NCBI GenBank assembly: GCA_964535125.1
Contig: CAZHSN010000042.1
Span: forward strand, 1 to 23,856
Source of the DNA: CAZHSN01 sp964535125
Lineage (GTDB): Bacteria; Armatimonadota; HRBIN16
Direction: 5' to 3'
Length of the DNA stretch: 23,856 bases
Shown here: positions 8,567 to 16,066 of the stretch, piece after piece
How the letters are laid out: each line of letters begins with the position of its first letter
How positions within the stretch are numbered: the stretch's first letter is position 1
Translations under genes and position numbers: made by a program
Notes under the pieces: model-generated
What the model was told of the DNA's origin: nothing
The model's database searches: none
The model's input: only the letters and a program-made list of their open reading frames with translations

Positions 8567-9817
8567 TCAGCAGGGCGGCAGGCGCAGAGCCATATGGCGC
8601 AGGGCAATCCGCGGTGATGCGGTGGAGGATGTGGCGTGGCTGGCGGCCAGCCAAAAGCCATCGGAGCGCACGGCATCACTCCGGCGGAGAGACTGGTCAA
8701 GTGCGATGGGGTAGTGGTAGCCGCTAGCCCAATCCTGCCGTGCGCCAGGCACTGCAGTGCCGGATGACCAATGGACCAGATCGCGCGACAGTCTCAAATA
8801 GATATCGAAACCGGCCTGGTCCTGGCGTTCCTCGACTCCCAGAAACCAAGGTGTCCCTTCCAGGCGGACAGGCGTGAAGCGGACGCACCAGGTGTCGATC
8901 ACGCGGCTGCTGCGTCCGCCGCGCTGGTGCAGGCAGCGTCGGTTCAGCCGTTGAAAGCCGTTCGGGAGTGATGGCTCTCGAAATCCGTCACGGAACCAGC
9001 AGATAAAGCTCCCCGGCTTACCCAGCGAGGAGACCGGTGCACGGGCGCATTTCATGCCCGGTTGACGGCCGTCCGGCGCGGCGTTGTCGCCGCACTCCAG
9101 GTAATACAGGTAGATGAAGCCCTCATGGATGATACTGCTGGGGTGGCGCACTCCGCGGGTGGCCTGCCTGCCGCTGGCGGTCAGGTATCCCGTCGACGGC
9201 CAGATCACCGGCCCTTCGTCATGGGCCATCAGCGACTGACCGCACCGCTCGTCCAACGGGCACCAGGCCATACCGATGAACCCGAAATAGGCGTGCCAGG
9301 CGTCCTCGTAGTTACCTGTCTGCTGGTTATAGCCGCTGTAGTCGCGCGCGCTGTAACGACGTGAAGGCAGAACGGTATTGGGATACTCGATGCCCGGCCA
9401 CACGCGTTCATTTTTGTTCTCACCGTGCAAAAAAGCGACGACCCGTTTGGGTTGAGTAGGATTTCCCGTGAGCAGGTGTGCCGAAAACACGCCGTAGTAG
9501 TTGCGCCGCCAATAAGTGATGGGGTTGAGCAGTTCGGGCGGCGGGCGGTCTTCCTGGCTCACGTTGCCTGAGGACGCGAGATAGGCGGAGTCGAGCCGCA
9601 GCGCGTCCTTGTCGGTCAGGATTGACCGGTCGGTACGCCCCTCCACCGACCATGTCTGTGATGTGGTGATGTAATACCGTGGGCCGTGGTCCATTTCCAG
9701 TACCCAGGGGGGCGTTTCGGGATAGGCTTGAGCGGGCAGTGTCGCCTCCGCCAGTTGGAAACGGGCTTCCGGATTGGTGATGGTCACTTCCGGCAGATCC
9801 ACGGCATCCGCCATCAT
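8567..9817 (-). CDS. Five-bladed beta-propeller glycosidase-like protein (GH32/43/130 superfold)
   Basis: A 416-residue protein with no signal peptide. Its two possible ATGs (9817 and 9814) directly follow the TGA of the upstream gene (TGAATGATG), pointing to translational coupling; GGAGG lies about 11 bases before the first ATG. Visible features include TGYLTASGRQATRGVRHPS followed by IIHEGFIYLYYLECG, and near the C-terminus YLRLSRDLVHWSSG. The SRDLVHW motif is typical of five-bladed propeller glycosidases such as GH32, GH43 and relatives. I cannot assign catalytic acids with certainty or name a family. It sits between a serine hydrolase and a GH116 enzyme in one operon, which suggests the three act on the same glycoside or esterified sugar. 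It could instead be a non-catalytic sugar-binding propeller. Confidence 0.6.
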   Translation of the reverse strand: MMADAVDLPEVTITNPEARFQLAEATLPAQAYPETPPWVLEMDHGPRYYITTSQTWSVEGRTDRSILTDKDALRLDSAYLASSGNVSQEDRPPPELLNPITYWRRNYYGVFSAHLLTGNPTQPKRVVAFLHGENKNERVWPGIEYPNTVLPSRRYSARDYSGYNQQTGNYEDAWHAYFGFIGMAWCPLDERCGQSLMAHDEGPVIWPSTGYLTASGRQATRGVRHPSSIIHEGFIYLYYLECGDNAAPDGRQPGMKCARAPVSSLGKPGSFICWFRDGFREPSLPNGFQRLNRRCLHQRGGRSSRVIDTWCVRFTPVRLEGTPWFLGVEERQDQAGFDIYLRLSRDLVHWSSGTAVPGARQDWASGYHYPIALDQSLRRSDAVRSDGFWLAASHATSSTASPRIALRHMALRLPPC

Positions 9818-10930
9818 TCAGGTGAGGTCCTCCATGACCCGGTTCGTCACTCCATTCCGCAGTTCGATTGTGATCTCATCGGTAGCAGGCGATCCTGTGG
9901 TAGCGAAGAACAGCGCCCGGTTGGTGTTCATATCCGCCACGCCGATCACGGTGTTGATGCCTGCGTGCCCAAAGATGCCCGGGCTGTTTTGATCGCGGAA
10001 ACCGAACCAGGCGTTGCCGCCCGCCGGATCGGCTCCACGCAGCAGGATGCCCAGTCCCCAGGGCTCATGCGCCGGCTGACGTTTCTGGCGTCTGGCGACA
10101 TCGATCTCCCGCTGGTACTGGACCGTGTGCATTTCGTTCAACATCTCGGGTTGAAGCAGCCGTTTACCCCGCCAGATACCGCCGTTCAGATGCAGTTGCA
10201 GCACCTTCCAGGCATCTTCAGCTGTCGAAAAGGCGCCTCCGGCGGGATGTCCCGCCAGCCCGTAGGCGTCCTTCAGCGAGGACGGGATATCCTTCGGCTG
10301 CGGCGTGATGGCCGTTGGGGTTGCATCGGACGGGACACGGAACGTGATGCTTTTAGCCCCTATGGGGCGGAACAGCTTCTGTTCACAGTATGTCTGCCAG
10401 TCGGGAGCGTGCGTGCGTCGCAACACGACCTCCGCCGCGACCAGATGACCGCTGAGCGCGTGATAATAGCAGCGTGAGCCGGGCGTCCACTCTGTTGCCG
10501 CATCACACGCCGCCTTAACAGCGGCGTTCCATTCGTCGCGCGTCCGTACCGGTCCCATGGGCACCGACGGGATACCGGCCGAATGGGTCACCAAGTGACG
10601 CATAATGATCGCCTCTTTGCCGCCGCCTCGAAACTCGGGGATGTAGTCCGACACCGGACGGTCCCATTCGAACACTCCTTCCTGGCGGGCTATCTGCAGC
10701 ACGGTGCTGCTGATCAGCTTCCCATAGGAATATGTGGGATGCAGCACATCCAGCGTCAACGGAATGGATCTCCCGGGCAGCCCGCAATAAGAGCCGAATA
10801 CATGACGGCAGACAATCCGTCCCTGGTCGGATACCACGAGGACGGCTCCCGGTGCGTCTCCCGCGGCGATCCGCTCGTTGATGAATGCGATGGACCGGTC
10901 CAGTCGGCGTTTGGTACTCAATCGGATCAC
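9818..10930 (-). CDS. Serine hydrolase of the beta-lactamase/class C esterase family
   Basis: A 370-residue protein read from a GTG (10930), with AGG about 8 bases upstream. S68-Y-G-K71 (in PTYSYGKLISS) is the SxxK active-site motif. Y155/Y156 in CYYHALSG sits where YxN/YSx is expected, and H322-A-G in GIFGHAGINT replaces KTG, as in EstB-type esterases and many family S12-like hydrolases. The HLVTHSAGIP stretch (residues of about 112-121) is also typical of this family. No signal peptide or membrane segment is visible, so an intracellular esterase or amidase is more likely than an antibiotic-degrading enzyme. It is the first gene of the minus-strand operon; the next gene starts immediately after its stop. 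An inferred role is removing acyl groups from the glycosides handled by its operon partners. Confidence 0.82.
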   Translation of the reverse strand: MIRLSTKRRLDRSIAFINERIAAGDAPGAVLVVSDQGRIVCRHVFGSYCGLPGRSIPLTLDVLHPTYSYGKLISSTVLQIARQEGVFEWDRPVSDYIPEFRGGGKEAIIMRHLVTHSAGIPSVPMGPVRTRDEWNAAVKAACDAATEWTPGSRCYYHALSGHLVAAEVVLRRTHAPDWQTYCEQKLFRPIGAKSITFRVPSDATPTAITPQPKDIPSSLKDAYGLAGHPAGGAFSTAEDAWKVLQLHLNGGIWRGKRLLQPEMLNEMHTVQYQREIDVARRQKRQPAHEPWGLGILLRGADPAGGNAWFGFRDQNSPGIFGHAGINTVIGVADMNTNRALFFATTGSPATDEITIELRNGVTNRVMEDLT

Positions 10931-10953
10931 CTCGATACCTGAACGTTGGTTCC

Positions 10954-10959
10954 ATTATA
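10954..10959 (-). promoter_or_regulatory. Perfect TATAAT -10 box for the minus-strand operon
   Basis: Read on the minus strand, 10959 to 10954 is TATAAT, predicting a start near 10947 and a leader of about 17 bases before the GTG at 10930. The -35 region is weak, with no TTGACA-like hexamer at 16-18 bases. It lies in the divergent 112-base gap shared with the ATP-grasp gene. Confidence 0.4.
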
Positions 10960-11027
10960 CGTGTACTCAGCCCGGCGCTTGCAGGAATGTAGGCGTCACA
11001 TAACGAAAGCGTTTCCCATCACAGTGA

Positions 11028-11033
11028 GGAGGG
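11028..11033 (+). promoter_or_regulatory. Ribosome binding site for a TTG start of the ATP-grasp fusion
   Basis: GGAGGG lies nine bases before the TTG at 11043. An ATG at 11035 is only one base after it and in another frame. An in-frame TGA at 11025-11027 excludes any earlier start, leaving TTG 11043 or the GTG at 11055. Confidence 0.5.
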
Positions 11034-11042
11034 TATGACGAG

Positions 11043-13130
11043 TTGGAGCAGGCAGTGGACACCTGGTTGGACAGGGGACCGGCGCCAGCCGGTTCGGCTG
11101 TGGTTGTGGTCGATGGATACTCCACCGGCCGGTTTTACGCGCCTGAACTGGTGCGACGCGGATACCGTGTGTTCCATCTCTCTTCGGGTATGGAGCGCTC
11201 CTCTGCTGCCATGGCTGCGTTTGTGGGGCATGTCGGCAAAGATATCTGGCAATTGTACAGCGGGTTGTTGGAGCATCGAGGGGACATCGATGAGACGGTT
11301 CGCCAGGTTCGCGAGCTGTCGCCGGCAGCGGTGATGGTGGGCTGTGAAAGCGGCGTGGAATTCTCCGAACTGGTTGCCAACAAACTGGGCCTGGCGGCCA
11401 ATCCGGTAGAGTCGCGTGCGATCCGGCGTGATAAATACCTGATGCAGCAGGCGGTCGCAGCCGCCGGCTTGCGAGCCATTCGCAGTGTGCTGACGGCGGA
11501 CATCGATGAAGCGCTGGCGTTCGCGCGCACAGTGGAAGGCGGTTCGGTGGTGGTGAAACCGGTTCGCAGCGCCGGTACCGAGGGGGTCCACTTCTGTGAT
11601 TCACCCGACGCGTTACGCAGCGCATTTCAGCGGTTGCTGGGAACGCAAACCTTCTTTGGGGAGACGAATGCGGCGGTTTTGGTGCAGGAGCGGCTTCGCG
11701 GCGAGGAGGTGGTGGTGAACACCGTCTCATCCCAGGGAATGCATGTCGTATCCGATGTCTGGCGGTACCACAAAGTATTGAACGCGGGAGCGCCTGTGTA
11801 TGAACACACGCGGTTCGCGGTGGAACTCGACACAAGGCTACAGGAGGCGGCGGCCTACTGCCTGGGCGTGCTGGATGCGCTGCAGATCCGGCAGGGGCCC
11901 GGGCATGCCGAGATCATGATCACCGACAGTGGCCCGTGTCTGGTGGAGATCGGTGCACGCCCCATGGGGGGCTCGTTCCCTCAGGACCTCTATCGTGAGT
12001 GCGTTGGCCACACACAGATCGAGTGGTCGGTAGATGCCTATCTGGATCCCGCGGCGTTTGCGCGTCATGTGCAGCAGCCGTACAGAGGAGAGAAGCACCT
12101 GCTGATCAAGACATTGATCTCCACACGTGAAGGAGAACTCGCCAGCGTGCCGAGTGTCAATCTGCTTTCCGGGTTGAAGTCGATGCGCGGCGGGAACTTT
12201 GTGGATGCCATTGAGACATACCGGGTTGCCCGAACCATTGATCTGTTCAGCAGCCCGGCGGTGGTCTACTTGGCCCATGAGAATGGTGACCTGGTGACGG
12301 CCGAAGGCGCGTTAGTGCGTGAACTGGAGATAGAAGCCCAGAATGAGCTGTTTGAGCTGTCGCCCACACAAGAGTGGGCGCACAGCGACGCCGACTGGTT
12401 TGCGGAGACCCCTGATGAGTTATGGCTGAAAGATGGCGATGAGCCGATCCATGATGCCGAGGTGATCATACGGGCGCTGGACCTCCAGCCGGGCATGCAG
12501 CTGCTCGACTGCCCCTGCGGCGACTGCCGGGTCGGCGTGAACCTGGCAAAGACGGGTGTTGTCTATACCGGTTCGGATATAAATCCGCGGTTTATCGAGA
12601 CGGCGCGTCGGCGGTTTGCAGCTGTCGGCTATGAGGCATCGCTGTCTGTAGGCGACATGCGCGAACTCGCCATCGACGCCCAATTCGATGTGGTGGTGAA
12701 CTGGTTCAACAGCTTCGGTTATTTCGGGGTGGAAGACGACTTTGACGCGTTGAGGCGACTGGTACGCGCGTTGAAACCGGGCGGACGGTTGTTAATGGAG
12801 AATCCCAACCGGACGTTCATTACGTCACACCTGCCCACCAAGGTCGCCGAAGATGGCCGGACGGCTCCGTCCCGATGGGATGAAGACACGGAGCGCATGG
12901 TGATAGCGATGCAGAAAGACGGGTCGGACAGGACGCAAGTGGTCGCCGGCGATCGCATTTACAGCCCGGCACAACTCACGCTGCTGTTCCGCCTGGCGGG
13001 ATTGACTGTTGAACAGGTATGGGGTGAAGACCTGACACCGTTCGATGAATCCACGTCACGGCGTATCATTATGTTAGGGCGCAAGCCGGCACCGACCGAT
13101 CAGCCTGCCGCGCATGACCAATCCAGATGA
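11043..13130 (+). CDS. Fusion of ATP-grasp carboxylate-amine ligase and class I SAM methyltransferase
   Basis: A 695-residue two-domain protein with no signal peptide. Residues of about 15-415 are an ATP-grasp ligase. The pre-ATP-grasp segment has VVVDGYSTGRFYAPEL, the nucleotide lysines are at K131 (RRDKYLM) and K172 (VVVKPVRSAGTEGV), and the metal ligands are near E289 and E302 (HAEIM, then LVEIGARPMGGSFPQD). This layout resembles L-amino-acid ligases. Residues of about 470-690 are a Rossmann methyltransferase. Motif I is LLDCPCGDCRVGVNLA (487-502), the acidic ribose site is D512 in SDINPRF, and the post-motif is NWFNSFGYF (553-561). A linker at about 416-465 joins them. I infer ATP-dependent amide bond formation with methylation of a substrate or product; neither is identifiable. 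The next gene follows after 13 bases, so the two are probably one operon. It is divergent from the beta-lactamase-like operon. Confidence 0.85.
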   Translation: MEQAVDTWLDRGPAPAGSAVVVVDGYSTGRFYAPELVRRGYRVFHLSSGMERSSAAMAAFVGHVGKDIWQLYSGLLEHRGDIDETVRQVRELSPAAVMVGCESGVEFSELVANKLGLAANPVESRAIRRDKYLMQQAVAAAGLRAIRSVLTADIDEALAFARTVEGGSVVVKPVRSAGTEGVHFCDSPDALRSAFQRLLGTQTFFGETNAAVLVQERLRGEEVVVNTVSSQGMHVVSDVWRYHKVLNAGAPVYEHTRFAVELDTRLQEAAAYCLGVLDALQIRQGPGHAEIMITDSGPCLVEIGARPMGGSFPQDLYRECVGHTQIEWSVDAYLDPAAFARHVQQPYRGEKHLLIKTLISTREGELASVPSVNLLSGLKSMRGGNFVDAIETYRVARTIDLFSSPAVVYLAHENGDLVTAEGALVRELEIEAQNELFELSPTQEWAHSDADWFAETPDELWLKDGDEPIHDAEVIIRALDLQPGMQLLDCPCGDCRVGVNLAKTGVVYTGSDINPRFIETARRRFAAVGYEASLSVGDMRELAIDAQFDVVVNWFNSFGYFGVEDDFDALRRLVRALKPGGRLLMENPNRTFITSHLPTKVAEDGRTAPSRWDEDTERMVIAMQKDGSDRTQVVAGDRIYSPAQLTLLFRLAGLTVEQVWGEDLTPFDESTSRRIIMLGRKPAPTDQPAAHDQSR

Positions 13131-13143
13131 AAGGGAGTAACGG

Positions 13144-13944
13144 ATGAAAAGTCGTATCGCCGAGCGAATCCAGATGCAGCTGGAGCCGGTGGCACTGTTA
13201 TGGACAGATGAGGAGCCGGAGAACGCGCTGCAGTTTGGCGAAGGTCGCCGCGGCTGCGTCGTGTCGCTTATCTGTTCGGCCGCGAAGGGGCGCACCGCGT
13301 ATGCATGTCTGCAGACCGCGGGATGTACGGGCGGGGCGGTCGGATTGGGGTTGACGTCTTCGTATGAAGGCGTGCCGGGAGGCATCGAGTACTTTCTGTC
13401 AAACGGCAACCCGGAGTTTTGCTGCACGCCGGAAGGTCGGGAACTGGCGAAAAAGAATCCGCATCTTGAGCATGGAGAAGGGTATTTCCGTAGTCCCGAT
13501 GTCGCCCGGGCGTTTATACAGGAACTGCCGCGCATGGACCTGAACACGAAGTATGTAGTGTTCAAGCCGCTATCGGATCTCACCCCCACCGAAGAGCCCA
13601 AAGTGGTGATCTTTCTGGCCAATCCTGATCAGCTGTCCGGATTGGTCACGCTGTGCTGCTATACCACGGAAACGCGGAATGCCGTGGTGGTCAGCATGGC
13701 GGCGGGATGTGCCCAGATGGGCATACTGGCGTATCGCGAAGTGGATTCGGATCAACCCCGCGCCATCCTGGGGTTGACCGATGCGTCGGCTCGCGTACGC
13801 AGCGCCAATGCCATCGGGCGGGATAAACTGTCGTTCACCATCCCATGGAACCTGTTCAAACGGATGGAAGCCGACGTGGACAACTGCTTCCTGGTGCGCG
13901 GCACTTGGGAGGAACTGATGGGAAGTGACGCACCGTCCCAGTGA
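13144..13944 (+). CDS. Cysteine-rich DUF169 family protein
   Basis: A 266-residue protein. GGGAG at 13133-13137 stands 6 bases before the ATG. It resembles the uncharacterised DUF169/COG2043 family: an N-terminal LEPVALLWTDEEPENALQF, a cysteine cluster (C38, C44, C55, C61), a paired C93-C94, a second pair C171-C172, and C189 in SMAAGCAQMG. Ten cysteines in a soluble protein without a signal peptide suggest metal or cofactor binding in the reducing cytoplasm, but no known cluster motif is recognisable. The late glycine/arginine-rich segment ARVRSANAIGRDKLSFTIP is also family-like. The 13-base spacing from the ATP-grasp-methyltransferase gene and the shared terminator make functional linkage likely. 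Its biochemical role is unknown. Confidence 0.8.
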   Translation: MKSRIAERIQMQLEPVALLWTDEEPENALQFGEGRRGCVVSLICSAAKGRTAYACLQTAGCTGGAVGLGLTSSYEGVPGGIEYFLSNGNPEFCCTPEGRELAKKNPHLEHGEGYFRSPDVARAFIQELPRMDLNTKYVVFKPLSDLTPTEEPKVVIFLANPDQLSGLVTLCCYTTETRNAVVVSMAAGCAQMGILAYREVDSDQPRAILGLTDASARVRSANAIGRDKLSFTIPWNLFKRMEADVDNCFLVRGTWEELMGSDAPSQ

Positions 13945-13979
13945 CGGTGTTCCCTCACCTGCAGCGACGGATTCAGCCG

Positions 13980-14028
13980 CACAGCAACGCACCGCGGAAG
14001 GCCTGACCCTCCGCGGTGCGTTGCTGTG
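13980..14028 (+). terminator. Perfect 19-bp hairpin after the ATP-grasp/DUF169 operon
   Basis: The arms 13980-13998 and 14010-14028 are exact reverse complements with an 11-base loop. The hairpin begins 36 bases after the DUF169 stop and 52 bases before the HAIR-like operator of the next operon. Like the hairpin at 5844-5879, it has no T-run. It insulates the chaperone operon from the upstream genes. Confidence 0.75.
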
Positions 14029-14079
14029 TGGTAAGGGCTTCGATCCTTCAAAAGATTTTAACAAAATTGCGTCAAAAGA

Positions 14080-14100
14080 CTTGACACCAACACACTCAAG
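14080..14100 (+). promoter_or_regulatory. HAIR-like operator for HspR
   Basis: The sequence is CTTGACA-N7-ACTCAAG. The known HspR-associated inverted repeat is CTTGAGT-N7-ACTCAAG, so the right half is identical, the spacing is exact, and the left half matches at five of seven positions. The core arms ACTTGA (14079-14084) and TCAAGT (14096-14101) are fully complementary. The two mismatched bases are the ones that also build the TTGACA -35 hexamer, so operator and promoter share bases. The fourth gene downstream encodes an HspR-type regulator, which supports autoregulation. Confidence 0.8.
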
Positions 14101-14110
14101 TGTGTATCTA
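14081..14110 (+). promoter_or_regulatory. Promoter of the dnaK operon (housekeeping sigma type)
   Basis: TTGACA at 14081-14086 is a perfect -35. TATCTA at 14105-14110 is a modest -10 with an 18-base spacer (GTATCT would give 17). Just upstream, 14047-14079 is unusually AT-rich for this window and holds TCAAAAGA twice, 24 bases apart, possibly an UP element. The predicted leader before the ATG at 14167 is about 50 bases. No CIRCE element (HrcA site) is visible. Confidence 0.6.
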
Positions 14111-14166
14111 TATGTATGGAAACAGTCGGAACCGGCCGCAGGGGCCGAGGACGGAGGATAGACAGC

Positions 14167-15996
14167 ATGGGCAAGACAGTTGGGATAGACCTGGGAACCA
14201 CCAACTCTGTGGTCGCAGTGATGGAAGGCGGCGAGCCGGTCGTCATCCCGAACGCGGAAGGCAGCCGAACGACCCCGTCGGTGGTGTCGTTCAAAGACGG
14301 CGAGCGGTTGGTGGGCGTGACCGCGAAACGACAGGCGATCATGAAGCCGGATCAGACCGTCATCTCGGTGAAGCGGCACATGGGGACGAAGCACGAATAC
14401 CGGATCGACGGCAGTACCTATCGTCCGGAGCAGATCTCTGCGTTCGTGCTGCAAAAGCTCAAGGCGGATGCGGAGGCCTACCTGGGTGAGGCGGTCGATG
14501 CGGCGGTCATTACCGTACCGGCCTACTTTAACGATGAGCAGCGTACCGCCACCAAGAACGCGGGTGAAATCGCCGGCCTGAAGGTGTTGCGCATCATCAA
14601 CGAACCCACGGCGGCCGCATTGGCGTATGGGTTGGATAAGAAGTCCAGTGAACTCATTCTGGTGTTTGACTTGGGCGGAGGCACCTTCGACGTCTCGATT
14701 CTGGAAGTGGGCGACGGGGTGTTTGAAGTCAAGTCCACCAATGGAGACACGCACCTGGGCGGAGACGACTTCGATGAGCGGATCGCCGGGTGGATTGCGG
14801 ACGAGTTCAAGAAGGAGTCAGGTATCGACCTGAGGCAGGACCGGCAGGCTCTGCAGCGGCTTCGGGAAGCAGCCGAGAAGGCCAAGATCGAGCTGTCGAG
14901 CATGGTGGAGACTGAGATCAACCTGCCGTTCATCACCGCGGATGCAAGCGGGCCACGGCACCTGTTGATGAAGCTGACCCGGGCGCGTTTCGAAGAGCTG
15001 TGTGCGGACCTGATCGATCGGGTGCGTAAGCCGTTCGAGAACGCCCTGGCAGACGCCAGGCTCAGCGTCAACGATCTGGATGAGGTCATCCTGGTGGGTG
15101 GATCGACCCGTATGCCGTGCGTGCAGGAGATGGTGCGCAAGATGACCGGCAAGGAGCCTAACCGGGGTGTCAACCCCGATGAGGTGGTGGCAGTCGGCGC
15201 AGCCATCCAGGCTGGCGTGCTCGGTGGCGAAGTGAAGGACGTGGTCCTGCTCGATGTGACGCCGCTGTCGTTGGGTATCGAGACCATGGGCAGCGTGTTC
15301 ACCCGGTTGATTGAGCGGAACACCACCATCCCGACACGCAAGAGCGAGGTGTTCACCACAGCGGCTGACGGGCAGACCGAAGTGGAGATCCACGTGCTGC
15401 AGGGTGAGCGCGAGATGGCGGCCGACAACAAGACGCTTGGGCGGTTCCACCTGACGGGGATCCCGCCGGCGCCGCGCGGTGTACCCAAAATCGAGGTGAC
15501 GTTCGATATCGACGCCAATGGCATCTTGCACGTGAGCGCCAAGGACACAGGGACGGGGAAAGAGCAGAAGATCGTCATTACCGGTTCCAGCAACTTGGAC
15601 CGCAGCGACATCGACAACATGGTCAAGGACGCGCAGGCGCACTCGGACGAGGACAAGAAGCGCCGTGAACAGGCCGATGTGCGCAACCAAGCGGACAGTC
15701 TGGTGTACCAGACGGAGCGGATGCTCAAAGACCTGGGCGACAAGGTGAGCCCGGACCAGAAGCAACGGGTCGATACGGCGTTGCAAGCGCTTCGCGATGC
15801 CAGCGCCGGCACAGATATTGAGCTGACCCGCAAGCGCATTGAGGAACTGCAGCAGGCCAGTTACGAACTGAGCAGCAAACTGTACGAGCAGGCGGCCGGT
15901 TCCACCGACGCACAGGGTGACGCGGGCGCTGAGGGTGCAGCCACCGGCGGTTCCGCCGATGACAGCTACGAGGACGTCGAGTTCGAGAAGAAATAG
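14167..15996 (+). CDS. dnaK: Molecular chaperone DnaK (Hsp70)
   Basis: A 609-residue protein. The start is the ATG at 14167, giving MGKTVGIDLGTTNS; GGAGG at 14153-14157 lies 9 bases upstream. The ATG at 14116 would add 17 basic, non-conserved residues. The nucleotide-binding domain shows the phosphate-1 motif IDLGTTNSVVAV, then NEPTAAALAYGLDKK, VFDLGGGTFDVSIL and VGGSTRMPCVQ. The substrate-binding domain follows (DVTPLSLGIETMGSVFTRLI), then the helical lid and an acidic, glycine-rich tail ending in EDVEFEKK. It is an ATP-driven folding chaperone in the cytoplasm that normally works with DnaJ and GrpE; in HspR systems it also serves as co-repressor. It is the first gene of a four-gene operon. 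The exchange factor gene grpE is not in the operon. Confidence 0.97.
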   Translation: MGKTVGIDLGTTNSVVAVMEGGEPVVIPNAEGSRTTPSVVSFKDGERLVGVTAKRQAIMKPDQTVISVKRHMGTKHEYRIDGSTYRPEQISAFVLQKLKADAEAYLGEAVDAAVITVPAYFNDEQRTATKNAGEIAGLKVLRIINEPTAAALAYGLDKKSSELILVFDLGGGTFDVSILEVGDGVFEVKSTNGDTHLGGDDFDERIAGWIADEFKKESGIDLRQDRQALQRLREAAEKAKIELSSMVETEINLPFITADASGPRHLLMKLTRARFEELCADLIDRVRKPFENALADARLSVNDLDEVILVGGSTRMPCVQEMVRKMTGKEPNRGVNPDEVVAVGAAIQAGVLGGEVKDVVLLDVTPLSLGIETMGSVFTRLIERNTTIPTRKSEVFTTAADGQTEVEIHVLQGEREMAADNKTLGRFHLTGIPPAPRGVPKIEVTFDIDANGILHVSAKDTGTGKEQKIVITGSSNLDRSDIDNMVKDAQAHSDEDKKRREQADVRNQADSLVYQTERMLKDLGDKVSPDQKQRVDTALQALRDASAGTDIELTRKRIEELQQASYELSSKLYEQAAGSTDAQGDAGAEGAATGGSADDSYEDVEFEKK

Positions 15997-16004
15997 TCAA
16001 CCAT

Positions 16005-16030
16005 CCTGCCGACCAGAGATGGTCGGCGGG
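16005..16030 (+). other. Intercistronic hairpin between dnaK and hsp20
   Basis: The arms 16005-16014 and 16021-16030 pair over ten positions (one T-G pair) around the loop AGAGAT. It lies 8 bases after the dnaK stop and 20 bases before the hsp20 ribosome binding site. It may protect the dnaK message end, mark a processing site, or attenuate reading into hsp20. Confidence 0.5.
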
Positions 16031-16050
16031 AGAGCCATACCAATCTGCCG

Positions 16051-16058
16051 AAAGGAGG
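16051..16058 (+). promoter_or_regulatory. Near-consensus ribosome binding site of hsp20
   Basis: AAAGGAGG, followed by another AGG, stands 8 bases before the ATG at 16067. It is the strongest Shine-Dalgarno in the operon and fixes the hsp20 start, although the frame is open upstream into the end of dnaK. It suggests high translation of the small heat-shock protein. Confidence 0.7.
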
Positions 16059-16066
16059 AGGCACAA

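Noticed and set aside
8506..8700. Upstream extension of the GH116 frame by 65 codons
   Set aside because: The extension is proline/cysteine-rich and overlaps the end of the preceding gene; the ATG at 8505 has a ribosome binding site and sits where GH116 proteins begin.
9818..10930. Antibiotic-resistance beta-lactamase
   Set aside because: It has no signal peptide, HAG replaces KTG and the YxN motif is altered, which fits esterase-like serine hydrolases in a glycosidase operon.
13570..14754. Minus-strand open frame (394 codons) spanning the DUF169 end, the terminator and the dnaK start
   Set aside because: It runs across a hairpin, an operator and two well-supported genes on the other strand; no family resemblance.
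14523..15839. Minus-strand open frame (438 codons) opposite dnaK
   Set aside because: Serine/arginine-rich shadow of dnaK, a well-known artefact of GC-rich dnaK genes; no ribosome binding site or domain.
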